From an uncultured Pelagibacteraceae bacterium (lineage in GTDB: Bacteria; Pseudomonadota; Alphaproteobacteria; Pelagibacterales; Pelagibacteraceae): 64,000 nucleotides of DNA. A program made the translations under genes and the position numbers. The DNA lies in contig CACJPL010000002.1 in assembly GCA_902595285.1 (NCBI GenBank), forward strand, positions 1 through 64,000. Reading direction: 5' to 3'. This document shows, piece by piece, positions 1 through 9,321 of the stretch. The notes under the pieces are model-generated. The model was not told the origin of the DNA. It made no database searches and worked only from the letters and a program-made list of their open reading frames with translations. Numbering within the stretch: the first letter of the stretch is position 1; each line of letters starts with the position of its first letter.

Positions 1-2
1 CT

Positions 3-353
3 TTATTTGGTCAATGGACCTGGTCTGGAGAAGGTTTAAAACCTAAAAATGCTGAAGAGGGTAAAGATCATAAAGTTATGAAGTTTAATAGTTTACAGTT
101 ATCAGTTAGAGCTTATTTAAGAAATTTAAATACTCATTCTTCTTATAAAGAACTACGAAAAGCAAGAACAGAGTTTAGAAGTAAAGATAGACCTATTGAT
201 AGTTTAATTTTGTCTCAACATTTAGATAAATATGCTGAAACTGGTAATCAATATATTGAAGTTTTAAAAAAAATTATTGAACAAAATAATTTAAAAGACT
301 TTGATGATGCAAGACTATTACCATCAAGTAAAGATCTTGAAAGTTTAATTTAA
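3..353 (+). CDS. Bax-like glucosaminidase-domain protein, C-terminal part (5' end outside window)
   Basis: The reading frame is open from the window edge; the ORF track starts it at an internal Met (78), but codons 3-77 encode FGQWTWSGEG, which belongs to the same protein. The pattern FGQW...G, then a conserved HKVMKF stretch, 'SVRAYLRNLNTH', and 'YKELRKAR' matches from memory the C-terminal half of the Bax family (peptidoglycan glucosaminidase fold, FlgJ/LytG-like). The usual role is cell-wall glycan cleavage, probably periplasmic or envelope-associated. The catalytic Glu and any signal peptide would lie upstream and cannot be seen. The stop overlaps the stop of the convergent deacetylase gene by 9 bases. 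Family assignment is fairly sure; physiological role is inferred. Confidence 0.7.
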   Translation, partial: LFGQWTWSGEGLKPKNAEEGKDHKVMKFNSLQLSVRAYLRNLNTHSSYKELRKARTEFRSKDRPIDSLILSQHLDKYAETGNQYIEVLKKIIEQNNLKDFDDARLLPSSKDLESLI

Positions 354-1409
354 ATTTTTTATTGGAAATTGGATACCAAACCATCTCCATTTTCCATTAT
401 CATTCAGAGAACAATTAATTCTACCTCTTCTTGGCTTGAAAGGTTCTCTAAATTCAATCGTTAAAAAATTATTAGCAAAATTTGTTTTTGATTTTTCCCA
501 AATATCTCCTTCATTAGAATAACAATTGATATTAGCTAAATTTGTTTGCTCATTGAAAAATTCAACTTTGAAATTTGGAGGGTTTGTGTTTTCAAATAGT
601 TGCTTTTCATCAGGAAATATTTTTTTATATTCAAGGGGAAAATAATTTATAATTGATTTAAATCTTTTTAATTCTCCATATTTTTCATTAATAGGAAATC
701 TAGGTAGTTCAAATTTATTTTTATTTAAATCGATGACGCCAGAATGCTGACCAAAAGCAAATTTGAAATTTTTAGATATATAATCTCTCATGAATTTAGA
801 GTATTCACCAAATGGATATGAGAATAGACTGGGGATATAACCAAGTTCTCTTAGAAAAATTTTATTAGCTGTTTCAATATCTAAAATAAACTTTTCATTG
901 CTTACATCTATGAGATATTCATGTGTATGAGAATGATGTCCAATGATTGAAAAATCATTACTTTCAATTTCTTTAATTTGCTTCCAAGTCATATAACCTC
1001 TTTTCCCTACAGGCTCAGTTGAAACAAATAAAATAAATGGAATTTTATTTTCTTTTAGATAAGGCCATGCTTCAGTATAAAAAGATTCAAAAGCATCATC
1101 GATAGTTATGAGAATTTCTTTTTTTGATTTTGGTATATTAAATTGTTCATCAAAATTGTTTGGATTGTGAAAATCAAAATTTGATTTTCTAATAATATCT
1201 ATATGTTCCCTAAATATTTCCATTTTAATATTTGTGGAAGGGTATTTATTTTCATTAAAACGGTGATACATTATTGACAGAATTCCTTCATCATTAGAAT
1301 AATATTTGATATTATTTTCATCTGATTTAGAACTGATATTAGAAAATAAAATAATTATGAATAAACTGATAATTGATGTTGCGGGTGAAAAAATTTTTTT
1401 AATGATCAT
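345..1409 (-). CDS. Polysaccharide deacetylase family protein (NodB fold), secreted
   Basis: 354 residues with an N-terminal hydrophobic stretch (SIISLFIIILF, about residues 12-22) that reads as a signal peptide or anchor. NodB motifs are visible: motif 1 ITIDDAFESF with the catalytic/metal Asp pair at about residues 102-103, motif 2 HHSHTHEYL at about 155-163 with the metal His residues, and motif 3 SYPFGEYS near 197. It should remove acetyl groups from a cell-surface or peptidoglycan polysaccharide. The C-terminal about 100 residues match nothing I recognise. The start shown gives the signal peptide but puts the first 53 bases inside divergent tsaB; no other Met lies before residue 47. The 3' end overlaps the Bax-like gene. 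Substrate unknown. Confidence 0.8.
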   Translation of the reverse strand: MIIKKIFSPATSIISLFIIILFSNISSKSDENNIKYYSNDEGILSIMYHRFNENKYPSTNIKMEIFREHIDIIRKSNFDFHNPNNFDEQFNIPKSKKEILITIDDAFESFYTEAWPYLKENKIPFILFVSTEPVGKRGYMTWKQIKEIESNDFSIIGHHSHTHEYLIDVSNEKFILDIETANKIFLRELGYIPSLFSYPFGEYSKFMRDYISKNFKFAFGQHSGVIDLNKNKFELPRFPINEKYGELKRFKSIINYFPLEYKKIFPDEKQLFENTNPPNFKVEFFNEQTNLANINCYSNEGDIWEKSKTNFANNFLTIEFREPFKPRRGRINCSLNDNGKWRWFGIQFPIKNLN

Positions 1410-1743
1410 TACTAATAATGATATTTATAATATTACTAGAGAGAATACTAAAATTAATTATGAAAAATTAACTTTAATTATTAATGATTTTTTAAATTCC
1501 CATCAATTAAAGTTAAAAGATATAAATACAATTTACTTAAATAGGGGTCCAGGAAGCTTTGCAGGAATTAGAAATTCGTTATCTATAGTGAAAGCATTGT
1601 ATTTAACTAATAATATTGATTACTATTGTTATAGCATTCAAGATTTTAAAGGTGAAAAAGATATAAAATACGAAAATATCCCCCATTTGTGTGATAAATT
1701 TAATATTAAAAAAAATTTGATTAACCCTATTTATTTAAGTTAA
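1357..1743 (+). CDS. tsaB: Short TsaB-like protein (tRNA t6A biosynthesis partner)
   Basis: The ORF track starts at 1306, but the Met at 1357 (MNKLIIDVAGEK) begins the family's ASKHA-type strand and is the better start. NRGPGSFAGIRNSL at about residues 62-75 matches the GPGSFTGIR signature of TsaB, which pairs with TsaD to make N6-threonylcarbamoyl-adenosine at position 37 of ANN-decoding tRNAs. At 128 residues it is only a little over half the usual length (E. coli about 231), so the second subdomain is largely missing. The fur-like gene follows 9 bases later, leaving no room for a frameshifted remainder. The usual neighbour rimI is absent. The start region overlaps the divergent deacetylase gene. 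Confidence 0.78.
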   Translation: MNKLIIDVAGEKIFLMIITNNDIYNITRENTKINYEKLTLIINDFLNSHQLKLKDINTIYLNRGPGSFAGIRNSLSIVKALYLTNNIDYYCYSIQDFKGEKDIKYENIPHLCDKFNIKKNLINPIYLS

Positions 1744-1752
1744 AATTATTTT

Positions 1753-2166
1753 ATGTCAGAAACAATAGAGCAAAAATGTATAGCAAAAGGAGTTAAATTA
1801 ACTGATCAAAGAAGGGTAATTGCACAAGTAATGTCTGAGTCTTCTGACCATCCGGATGTAGATGAACTTTATAATAGAGTGTCAAAAATTGATCCAAAAA
1901 TAAGTATTGCAACTGTTTATAGAACAGTAAAACTATTTGAAGAATCTGGAATATTAACAAAGCATGAGTTTAAAGGTGGAAAAGCTAGATATGAAGAATT
2001 AAATGAAGGCCATCACGATCATTTAATAGATGTGAAAACTGGTGAGATTATAGAATTTGTAGACGAAGAAATTGAAAAGTTGCAAAAAAAAGTTGCAGAA
2101 AAATATGGATATAAATTAGTAGACCATAAATTAGAATTATATGGGGTTAAGAAAAAATCCCAATAA
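1753..2166 (+). CDS. fur: Fur family metalloregulator (Fur/Mur type)
   Basis: 137 residues, normal Fur length. The N-terminal winged helix contains LTDQRRVIAQVM and ISIATVYRTVKLF (recognition helix, about residues 50-63), and the dimer/metal domain has the HHDHLIDVKTGEIIEF block at about 87-102. The C-terminal CxxC zinc motif of gamma-proteobacterial Fur is missing, as in alphaproteobacterial Fur/Mur proteins, many of which respond to manganese rather than iron. It lies between tsaB and miaB, the standard alphaproteobacterial position for this gene. No Shine-Dalgarno is seen. Whether it senses Fe or Mn cannot be decided from sequence; a second Fur paralogue (Irr) is encoded at about 20 kb. 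Confidence 0.88.
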   Translation: MSETIEQKCIAKGVKLTDQRRVIAQVMSESSDHPDVDELYNRVSKIDPKISIATVYRTVKLFEESGILTKHEFKGGKARYEELNEGHHDHLIDVKTGEIIEFVDEEIEKLQKKVAEKYGYKLVDHKLELYGVKKKSQ

Positions 2167-2168
2167 TT

Positions 2169-3497
2169 ATGAATCAAAAAATATTTATTAAAACGTTTGG
2201 ATGTCAAATGAATGAGTATGACTCTAATAGGATATATGACTCAGTTAAAAAAATTGGTTATGAAAAAACAGAAAAATATGAAGAAGCAAACTGTTATCTT
2301 TTAAACACATGTCACATTAGGGATAAAGCAAAAGAAAAAGTTTATCATGAAATAGGTAGAGTAAAAAAAATTTTTAGATCTAAAAAAAAACCATTGGTGA
2401 TTATTGCAGGGTGTGTTGCTCAAGCAGAAAACCAAGAAATGCTTAAAAGAGAACCTTACATAGATTTAGTAATTGGTCCTCAATCTTATCATAAAATTAA
2501 CGATACAATTATAAATTATACTGAAAAAAAGAAAAAGATAGAAGAGACTGAGTTTGATGCAGTTTCAAAATTTAAATATTTAAGCAAAATAAAAAATGAA
2601 GCTGGAAAAGTTTCATCCTTTTTAACCATTCAAGAAGGATGTGATAAGTTTTGTCATTTTTGTGTAGTCCCATACACAAGAGGACCAGAATATTCTCGAC
2701 CATTTAATCAAATTTTGGATGAAGCAAAATATTTAGCTGATAATGGTGCAAAAGAAATAATTTTACTTGGTCAAAATGTAAATGCTTATGACAATGAAGG
2801 ATACAGACTATCAGATTTAATATTTAACATTGAAAAAATATCTGAAATTAAAAGAGTTAGATACACAACATCTCACCCAAAAGATATGACGGAGGATTTG
2901 ATTGAAGTTTATAAAACTTCCAAAAAGTTAATGCCACTTGTACATTTACCTGTTCAAAGTGGATCTAATAAAATTTTAAAATTAATGAACAGAAAACATA
3001 CTATTGAGGAATATTTAAATACTTTTGATAAATTAAAAGAAATTAACCCAAATATAGAATTTTCAAGCGATTTTATAATAGGTTATCCTGGTGAAGAAGA
3101 TCAGGATTTTAAAGATACCTTTTCTTTAATTGAAAGAGTTAAATTTATTAACTCTTACTCTTTCATCTTTAGCCCAAGACCTGGAACAGTGGCTGAAAAT
3201 TTAGACTTAATTGAAAAAAAAATTTCTTTTAAAAGATTAGAAAAAATTCAAAATGTTTTATTCGAAAATCAAATCCAAATGAACAACTCATTGAAGGGAA
3301 AAGTTATAGATGTTTTGTTTGAAAATTTAACCGATGATAAAAGCAAAGCTTTTGGTAGATCTGAGTATATGACATCTGTAATTTTTAATGGTAAAAAGAA
3401 TGATATTGGAAAAATAGTGCAAGTGAGAATTAAAGATAGTAATAGAAATACTTTATTCGGTGAAGTTATAACTAATTCGGATCAGAAGGTTGCATAG
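2169..3497 (+). CDS. miaB: tRNA-2-methylthio-N6-isopentenyladenosine synthase MiaB
   Basis: 442 residues, the family's usual length. It has the three-part UPF0004-radical SAM-TRAM layout: N-terminal TFGCQMNEYDS (Cys12), NTCHIRDKA and AGCVAQ provide the three Cys of the auxiliary 4Fe-4S cluster, and QEGCDKFCHFC near residue 160 provides the CxxxCxxC radical SAM cluster. MiaB inserts a methylthio group at C2 of i6A37 in tRNAs reading UNN codons. It starts 2 bases after the fur stop and is followed 3 bases later by phoH, so it is in the same transcription unit. All cluster Cys residues are present. Confidence 0.95.
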   Translation: MNQKIFIKTFGCQMNEYDSNRIYDSVKKIGYEKTEKYEEANCYLLNTCHIRDKAKEKVYHEIGRVKKIFRSKKKPLVIIAGCVAQAENQEMLKREPYIDLVIGPQSYHKINDTIINYTEKKKKIEETEFDAVSKFKYLSKIKNEAGKVSSFLTIQEGCDKFCHFCVVPYTRGPEYSRPFNQILDEAKYLADNGAKEIILLGQNVNAYDNEGYRLSDLIFNIEKISEIKRVRYTTSHPKDMTEDLIEVYKTSKKLMPLVHLPVQSGSNKILKLMNRKHTIEEYLNTFDKLKEINPNIEFSSDFIIGYPGEEDQDFKDTFSLIERVKFINSYSFIFSPRPGTVAENLDLIEKKISFKRLEKIQNVLFENQIQMNNSLKGKVIDVLFENLTDDKSKAFGRSEYMTSVIFNGKKNDIGKIVQVRIKDSNRNTLFGEVITNSDQKVA

Positions 3498-3500
3498 AAT

Positions 3501-4496
3501 TTGAGTGGAATAACTAAAAAAAATATCGATCAGTCTTTAAAATTTGTTTATTCAGATAACAATTCTTTAAGCGTTATATTTCACGACAATAACTTGTTAA
3601 TAGGTGTTGTTGGGGAATTTAATAAAAATTTACAAGAATTAGAAAAAATTACAAATTGTAGCTTATATTCAAGGGGAAATTCAATTTTAATTAAATCAAC
3701 ACCTGAAAAGAATGAAAAAATTAAAAATGCTATTCAATTTTTGGCTAATCAGTTTATTAATAATGGAAGTATAGAGAATAAAGATATACTTTCATCGGTT
3801 GATAACTTTATGATTAATGAAAAAGTAAAAAATAATAATGTTACAGATATTATTAAAACTCCAAAAAAATCTATAATTCCTAGATCTGAAAAACAAAAAA
3901 GCTATGTGAGAGCTTTGAGGGAGAGTGATATTGTAATTTCAGCCGGGCCAGCAGGAACTGGAAAAACTTTTCTGGCAGTCGCTGTAGGTCTAACTATGCT
4001 TTTAGAAAAAAAGATTGAGAGAATTATTCTTTCAAGACCAGCTGTAGAAGCAGGCGAGCGTTTGGGATTTTTACCTGGTGATATGAAGGAAAAAGTAGAC
4101 CCTTATCTTAGACCTTTATATGATTCTTTATATGATCTCTTCGACTTTGAAAAAATACAAAGAATGATTGAGATTGGAGATATAGAGATTGCACCTTTAG
4201 CTTTTATGAGAGGTAGAACTCTAAAAAATTCCTTTGCAATTTTAGATGAAGCACAAAATGCTACGGATACTCAGATAAAAATGTTTTTAACACGTATTGG
4301 AGAAAATTCTAAAATTGTTGTAAATGGTGACCCATCTCAAATTGATTTACCAAATAAAAGCATGTCAGGATTAGTTCGATCAAAAGAGTTACTAGGGCAT
4401 TTAAAAGAAATATCCATAGTTGATTTTGATCATTCAGATGTAGTCAGACATCCACTTGTTTCTAAAATAGTCAAAGCATACTCAAATAATGATTAG
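3501..4496 (+). CDS. phoH: PhoH family ATPase (PhoH/YbeZ)
   Basis: 331 residues beginning at a TTG codon 3 bases after miaB; no better start fits. An N-terminal KH-like region (about 1-85) precedes the PhoH ATPase domain with Walker A GPAGTGKT near residue 150 and Walker B FAILDEAQNA near 247. PhoH/YbeZ proteins are cytoplasmic NTPases linked to RNA metabolism and physically or genetically to YbeY in other bacteria. The reading frame overlaps ybeY by 8 bases, supporting joint translation. The miaB-phoH-ybeY-lnt order is conserved across proteobacteria. Confidence 0.93.
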   Translation: MSGITKKNIDQSLKFVYSDNNSLSVIFHDNNLLIGVVGEFNKNLQELEKITNCSLYSRGNSILIKSTPEKNEKIKNAIQFLANQFINNGSIENKDILSSVDNFMINEKVKNNNVTDIIKTPKKSIIPRSEKQKSYVRALRESDIVISAGPAGTGKTFLAVAVGLTMLLEKKIERIILSRPAVEAGERLGFLPGDMKEKVDPYLRPLYDSLYDLFDFEKIQRMIEIGDIEIAPLAFMRGRTLKNSFAILDEAQNATDTQIKMFLTRIGENSKIVVNGDPSQIDLPNKSMSGLVRSKELLGHLKEISIVDFDHSDVVRHPLVSKIVKAYSNND

Positions 4497-4950
4497 TATT
4501 AATGTCTTCTCTGAGGAGAAGGCTTGGTCAAAAAGACTTAAAAATAAGGACATTTTTTTTAAAAAAATATGTAAAGCTTTTCCAAAAAAATATAAATTTT
4601 TGAATAAAAAAGTAACCTTAACACTATTACTTTCAAATAATCAGAATATTAAAAAATTGAATAAAGTTTTTAGAAAAAAAAATAAATCTACCGATATATT
4701 ATCTTTTCCATTAGATAAAAAAATAAAAATTTCAAAAAATACTTATCTTGGAGACATAATCATTAGCTATAATTATCTAGACAAACCAAGATCACAAAAT
4801 TTAAAATCTTTTAAAGAAAAAGTCACTAAATTATTCATACATGGTTTTCTTCATCTTTTAGGTTTTGATCATAAAAAAAATAAAGATTATTCCAAAATGT
4901 TAAAAGAGGAAAATTTATTATTTAAATCTGTACAATCAAAAATAAATTAA
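4489..4950 (+). CDS. ybeY: Endoribonuclease YbeY
   Basis: 153 residues with the defining zinc motif HGFLHLLGFDH (HxxxHxxxxxH) near residue 118 and the typical STDILSFPLD segment near 65. YbeY takes part in 16S rRNA 3'-end maturation and ribosome quality control in other bacteria. It overlaps phoH by 8 bases and lnt follows 1 base later. In many alphaproteobacteria a CorC/HlyC-type gene lies between ybeY and lnt; here it is missing. The protein is unusually rich in Lys, in line with the AT-rich genome. Confidence 0.93.
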   Translation: MISINVFSEEKAWSKRLKNKDIFFKKICKAFPKKYKFLNKKVTLTLLLSNNQNIKKLNKVFRKKNKSTDILSFPLDKKIKISKNTYLGDIIISYNYLDKPRSQNLKSFKEKVTKLFIHGFLHLLGFDHKKNKDYSKMLKEENLLFKSVQSKIN

Positions 4951-4951
4951 A

Positions 4952-6496
4952 TTGAAAAATAAATTTTATATTGAATTAATTTATTTAATTTTATTAGGAG
5001 TGCTTACTTCCTTAAGTTTGCCTCCATTTAATTATTTTGTAATAAATTTTTTAACTTTTAGTTTATTCTATATATTTTTAATAAAAAAAATTAAGTTTTA
5101 TAAAAATAAAAGAATATTTTTTCTTTATGGTTGGTTATTTGGGTTTGGTTATTTTGTAAGTAATTTATATTGGATCTCAATATCATTAACGTTTGATCAA
5201 AATTTTAAGTTTTTAATACCTTTTACAATAATATTGATACCTGGTTTCTTAGCCTTGTTTTATGCTTTAGTTGCTTATCTATTTGTGGTTATAAAACCAA
5301 ATAATAATTTAAGCTCATTTTTTCTTTTTTCTTTAATATTTGGAATAGTAGAATTTGTGAGAGGATCAATACTCACTGGTTTCCCTTGGAATTTAATTGC
5401 TTATAGTTTCTCTAATCAAATCGAAATTTTAAACATTACATCAGTCATAGGCACATACAGCTTTAATCTTTTCTGTATTTCATTATTTACAAGCCCATCA
5501 ATATTGATTTTAAGAGAGAATAAAAAAGATATTAGTATTTGTGTTGCATTTCTTATTACAACAATGTCATTTTATATACTTGGTTCACAAAATTTAGAAA
5601 AATTTAATAATCAACAGGTAAAAAAACTTGATTATAAACTAAGAATTTTAAGTTCAAATATAAGCATAGATAGATTTTATAATAATATTGATCCAATAAC
5701 TGCAATAGAAGAGCTAATTGAAATCAGCTCTCCTAAAAAAAATCAAAAAATAATTTTTATTTGGCCAGAAGGTATTATTCCAGGTATTTCACAAGACCAA
5801 CTAAAAGAATACAAATGGTTATTTGAAAATAAATTCAACGAAAATCATTTATTAGCAATTGGAATTAATAGCAAAGAAGATGAAAATAAAACTATAAAAT
5901 ATTTTAATTCATTATCTATTTTTGACTATGACCTTAATGTAATAAATTCATATAACAAAATTAATCTTGTTCCTTTTGGTGAATTTTTACCTTTTGAAAA
6001 CTTATTAAAAAGTATTGGTTTAAAAACAATTACTAATGATTATCAATCATATTCAAAAGGTGAACAAAGAAACATAATTAATCTGAGATATAATAATTTA
6101 TCAATTAAAATATTACCCCTTATTTGTTATGAGATAATCTATTCAGGTAAAATTTTCACAGATAGTAAGTTTGACTATATTGTAAATATTTCAGAAGATG
6201 GCTGGTTTGGTAAATCAATTGGACCAGAGCAGCATTTAACTCATAGTATTTTTAGAGCGATAGAGAGTGGGAAATATGTTTTAAGGTCTGCAAATAATGG
6301 GACAACAGCAATTATTAATCCACTAGGAGTTATTGAGCAAAAAGTTGATATAAATAAATCAGGTTTCATTGATTTAATTGAGTCAAGAAAAATTGAGACA
6401 ACTCTATTTGCAAAATTTGGAAATAAAATTTTTGGATTTATAATTTTGTTGTATATTTTTTTGATATTTTCATTTAAGAAACTTAAAAATGAGTAA
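4952..6496 (+). CDS. lnt: Apolipoprotein N-acyltransferase Lnt
   Basis: 514 residues with a TTG start. The N-terminal half carries about six hydrophobic membrane segments (residues 1-210). The C-terminal nitrilase domain shows the Glu-Lys-Cys catalytic triad: WPEGIIPG near residue 270, [15 protein letters not shown] near 335, and [11 protein letters not shown] near 390. Lnt adds the third acyl chain to the N-terminal Cys of lipoproteins in the inner membrane, relevant here to the small lipoprotein encoded upstream of lysA. The last codons overlap the metK start by 8 bases. Confidence 0.94.
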   Translation: MKNKFYIELIYLILLGVLTSLSLPPFNYFVINFLTFSLFYIFLIKKIKFYKNKRIFFLYGWLFGFGYFVSNLYWISISLTFDQNFKFLIPFTIILIPGFLALFYALVAYLFVVIKPNNNLSSFFLFSLIFGIVEFVRGSILTGFPWNLIAYSFSNQIEILNITSVIGTYSFNLFCISLFTSPSILILRENKKDISICVAFLITTMSFYILGSQNLEKFNNQQVKKLDYKLRILSSNISIDRFYNNIDPITAIEELIEISSPKKNQKIIFIWPEGIIPGISQDQLKEYKWLFENKFNENHLLAIGINSKEDENKTIKYFNSLSIFDYDLNVINSYNKINLVPFGEFLPFENLLKSIGLKTITNDYQSYSKGEQRNIINLRYNNLSIKILPLICYEIIYSGKIFTDSKFDYIVNISEDGWFGKSIGPEQHLTHSIFRAIESGKYVLRSANNGTTAIINPLGVIEQKVDINKSGFIDLIESRKIETTLFAKFGNKIFGFIILLYIFLIFSFKKLKNE

Positions 6497-7658
6497 TTTA
6501 AAAAATTATCTTTTCACAAGCGAGTCTGTCTCTGAAGGTCATCCGGATAAAGTCTCTGATAGAATTTCAGATATGGTTGTTGATAGTTTTATTTCTGGAG
6601 ATCCGTATTCTAGAGTTGCCTGCGAAACACTAACTACTACAAATAAAGTTGTTTTAGCTGGAGAAGTAAGAGGGCCTGAGATAAAAAAAGATGAATTAAT
6701 TGAAAAAGTAAGAAATTGTATAAAAGATATAGGCTATGACCAAGAAGGTTTTACCTGGAAAGAAGCCACAAAAATTGAAAGTCATTTACATTCCCAATCA
6801 GCTGATATTGCTATGGGAGTGGACTCATCAGGAAATAAAGATGAAGGAGCTGGAGATCAAGGTATCATGTTTGGATACGCGTGCAATGAAACAGATGTTT
6901 TAATGCCAGCACCTATACATTATTCTCATAAAATTTTAAGATTAATGGCTGAAGATAGAAAATCTGGAAAATTAAAAAATATTGAACCAGATTCAAAAAG
7001 CCAGGTAACATTTGAATATATTGATGGAAAACCTTCTAAAGTAAAATCTGTAGTTATTTCTTCACAGCATTCTCCAGATGTAAATCAGTCTCAAGTCAGA
7101 GATTTACTCAGACCTTATATGTTAAAGTCTATTCCTGAAAATTTTCTTGATGGTTTTAACGAGGACGAGTTTTATGTAAATCCAACAGGTAATTTCGTGA
7201 TTGGTGGTCCAGATGGAGATTGTGGTCTTACGGGTAGAAAAATTATTGTCGACACATATGGGGGTGCAGCGCCTCACGGCGGTGGGGCTTTTTCAGGAAA
7301 AGATCCAACTAAAGTTGATAGATCGGCAGCCTATGCGGCAAGGTATATTGCTAAAAATGTTGTAGGTTCAAAAATTGCTGAAAAATGTTTAATTCAATTA
7401 GCTTATGCAATTGGAGTGTCAAAACCATTATCTATTTACGTCGATTTATTTGATAACGATCTAGATAAAAATAAATTCGTAGTAGAAAAGATTAAAGAAA
7501 ATTTTGATTTAAGTCCTAGAGGTATCAGAGAAATGTTGAATTTAAATAAACCAATATATGAAAAAACAGCTGCTTATGGTCATTTTGGTAGAGCACCTGA
7601 AGAAAATGGTTCATTTTCATGGGAAAAAACTGATAAAACCAACGTTTTTTCTAAATAG
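6489..7658 (+). CDS. metK: S-adenosylmethionine synthase MetK
   Basis: 389 residues, the normal size. Diagnostic motifs are [12 protein letters not shown] near the N-terminus, [12 protein letters not shown] near residue 120, and the glycine-rich loop [19 protein letters not shown] near 258. It makes S-adenosylmethionine from methionine and ATP. The start lies inside the end of lnt, so no leader or SAM riboswitch precedes it. A strong terminator follows. The trmB and rimP genes that usually lie between metK and nusA are missing. Confidence 0.97.
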   Translation: MSNLKNYLFTSESVSEGHPDKVSDRISDMVVDSFISGDPYSRVACETLTTTNKVVLAGEVRGPEIKKDELIEKVRNCIKDIGYDQEGFTWKEATKIESHLHSQSADIAMGVDSSGNKDEGAGDQGIMFGYACNETDVLMPAPIHYSHKILRLMAEDRKSGKLKNIEPDSKSQVTFEYIDGKPSKVKSVVISSQHSPDVNQSQVRDLLRPYMLKSIPENFLDGFNEDEFYVNPTGNFVIGGPDGDCGLTGRKIIVDTYGGAAPHGGGAFSGKDPTKVDRSAAYAARYIAKNVVGSKIAEKCLIQLAYAIGVSKPLSIYVDLFDNDLDKNKFVVEKIKENFDLSPRGIREMLNLNKPIYEKTAAYGHFGRAPEENGSFSWEKTDKTNVFSK

Positions 7659-7715
7659 TTTCTGTTGAATTAAAAAAAAACTTTACTATATTGCACCTAC
7701 ATTATTGAACTTTAC

Positions 7716-7742
7716 AAAATGGGCTTCAGCCCATTTTTTTTT
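7716..7742 (+). terminator. Rho-independent terminator after metK
   Basis: A perfect stem ATGGGC-TTCA-GCCCAT, extended by A/T pairs, runs directly into eight or nine T residues. It ends the tsaB-to-metK run and lies just upstream of the nusA start at 7758. The ORF-track start for nusA (7719) would lie inside this hairpin and is not used. Confidence 0.9.
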
Positions 7743-7757
7743 GGAGCAAACAAAATT

Positions 7758-9311
7758 ATGTTGAATAAAAGAGCGGATAAACTTGAACTATTAAGAATTG
7801 CTGAAGCCGTAGCTTTAGAAAAATCAATTGATAAAGAGCTAATTATAAGTTCAATGGAAACGGGTATTGCTAAAGCTGCAAAATCAAAATTTGGACAGGA
7901 AAATGAAATTAAAGTTTCTATCAACAGAGACAATGGAGATATTGAGCTTTTTAGAAAATTGATAATTGCTGAAAATCCTGAAAATGCAAATACTGAGATA
8001 AAATTAGAGGATGCAATTAATTTAAACGAATTAAATAAAGATAAGTCTATTGGTGATGAAGTATTACAACCACTTCCTTCATTTGATTTTGGAAGAATAG
8101 CTGCACAAACTGCAAAGCAAGTGATTAGTTTTAATGTAAGAGAGGCCGAAAGAGAAAGACAGTTTAATGATTTTATTGACAAGAAAGACTCAATTTTAAG
8201 TGGAATTGTAAAGAGATTAGAATTTGGAAATGTAATTGTTGATCTAGGAAGAACCGAAGCAATAATTCAAAAAAATGAATTGATCCCTCGTGAAAACATT
8301 AAAGCAGGTGATCGTATAAAAGCTTATTGTTATGATGTTAGAAGAGAACCTAGAGGCCAACAAATATTTTTATCTAGGGCTCATCCTAAATTTATGGAAA
8401 AGCTTTTCGTTCTAGAAGTACCTGAAATTTATGATGGATTAATAGAAATTAAATCTTCATCAAGAGATCCCGGAAGTAGAGCTAAAATTTGTGTGAAAGC
8501 AGTAGACACATCTTTGGATCCAGTTGGTGCATGTGTAGGTATGAGAGGATCAAGGGTGCAAGCTGTGGTAAACGAACTTCAAGGTGAAAAAATTGATATT
8601 GTTAACTGGTCTGAAGATCCTGCAATCTTAGTTTCAAATGCTCTATCACCTGCTGAGGTCCAAAGAGTTAATGTTGATAGTGAAAGAAAAAAACTTGATG
8701 TAATTCTCACTGAGGAAAATTTAAGTAAAGCAATTGGAAGAAGAGGTCAAAACGTTAGACTTGCAACCAAACTGTTAAATTATGAAATCAACATAATGAC
8801 TGACGCAGAGGACTCTGAGAGAAGGCAATTAGAGTTTAAAGAAAAAACTGAAAACTTTGTTAAAAATTTAGAATTAGATGAAACATTAGGCCAACTACTC
8901 GTTGCAGAAGGTTTTTCAACTATTGATGATATTAAAGATAGTTCAGCTGAAAATTTAATGAAAATAGAAGGGATAGAGGAAGATACAGCTATGGCTCTTA
9001 TAGAAAGGGCAAAAGAGTTTTATGATAAAGATCAAGAAGATATCTCTTTGAGGATTAAGGAATTAGGTCTTGATGATAATTTAATTAATTTAAGTGGCTT
9101 AACGCCAGGCATGTTGGTTACATTAGGTGAGCAAAAAATTCTTACGCTAGTAGATTTCGCAGATTTAGCATCGGATGAATTAACAGGTGGTTATGATATT
9201 GTTAAAGGTGAAAGAGTTAAAATTCAAGGATATCTTGAAGATTTTGCTTTATCTAAAGAAGAGGCCGATGAATTAATTATGTCCGCAAGAAACATAGTTT
9301 ATAAAGATTGA
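7758..9311 (+). CDS. nusA: Transcription termination/antitermination factor NusA
   Basis: Using the Met at 7758 (MLNKRADKLELLRIAE, the conserved NusA N-terminus) gives 517 residues; the longer ORF-track start would be inside the metK terminator. Domains in order: N-terminal RNA polymerase-binding region (1-125), S1 (about 135-200, SGIVKRLEFGNVIVDLG), two KH domains (VGACVGMRGSRVQAV near 257 and SKAIGRRGQNVRLA near 325), then two C-terminal helix-hairpin-helix repeats. It modulates pausing, termination and antitermination. The YlxR/rnp25 gene that often follows is missing; infB starts 10 bases downstream. Confidence 0.95.
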   Translation: MLNKRADKLELLRIAEAVALEKSIDKELIISSMETGIAKAAKSKFGQENEIKVSINRDNGDIELFRKLIIAENPENANTEIKLEDAINLNELNKDKSIGDEVLQPLPSFDFGRIAAQTAKQVISFNVREAERERQFNDFIDKKDSILSGIVKRLEFGNVIVDLGRTEAIIQKNELIPRENIKAGDRIKAYCYDVRREPRGQQIFLSRAHPKFMEKLFVLEVPEIYDGLIEIKSSSRDPGSRAKICVKAVDTSLDPVGACVGMRGSRVQAVVNELQGEKIDIVNWSEDPAILVSNALSPAEVQRVNVDSERKKLDVILTEENLSKAIGRRGQNVRLATKLLNYEINIMTDAEDSERRQLEFKEKTENFVKNLELDETLGQLLVAEGFSTIDDIKDSSAENLMKIEGIEEDTAMALIERAKEFYDKDQEDISLRIKELGLDDNLINLSGLTPGMLVTLGEQKILTLVDFADLASDELTGGYDIVKGERVKIQGYLEDFALSKEEADELIMSARNIVYKD

Positions 9312-9321
9312 GTGATGACGT

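Noticed and set aside
6400-6489. SAM riboswitch before metK
   Set aside because: The metK start lies within the lnt coding sequence and no leader exists.
7719-7757. Upstream Met for NusA given by the ORF track
   Set aside because: These codons lie inside the metK terminator hairpin; the conserved NusA N-terminus begins at 7758.
7712-8182. 156-residue minus-strand ORF opposite nusA
   Set aside because: Antisense shadow of a confidently identified gene with low-complexity Ser/Leu/Ile product. The same holds for the minus ORFs at 9396-9761, 13347-13625 and 13722-14054.
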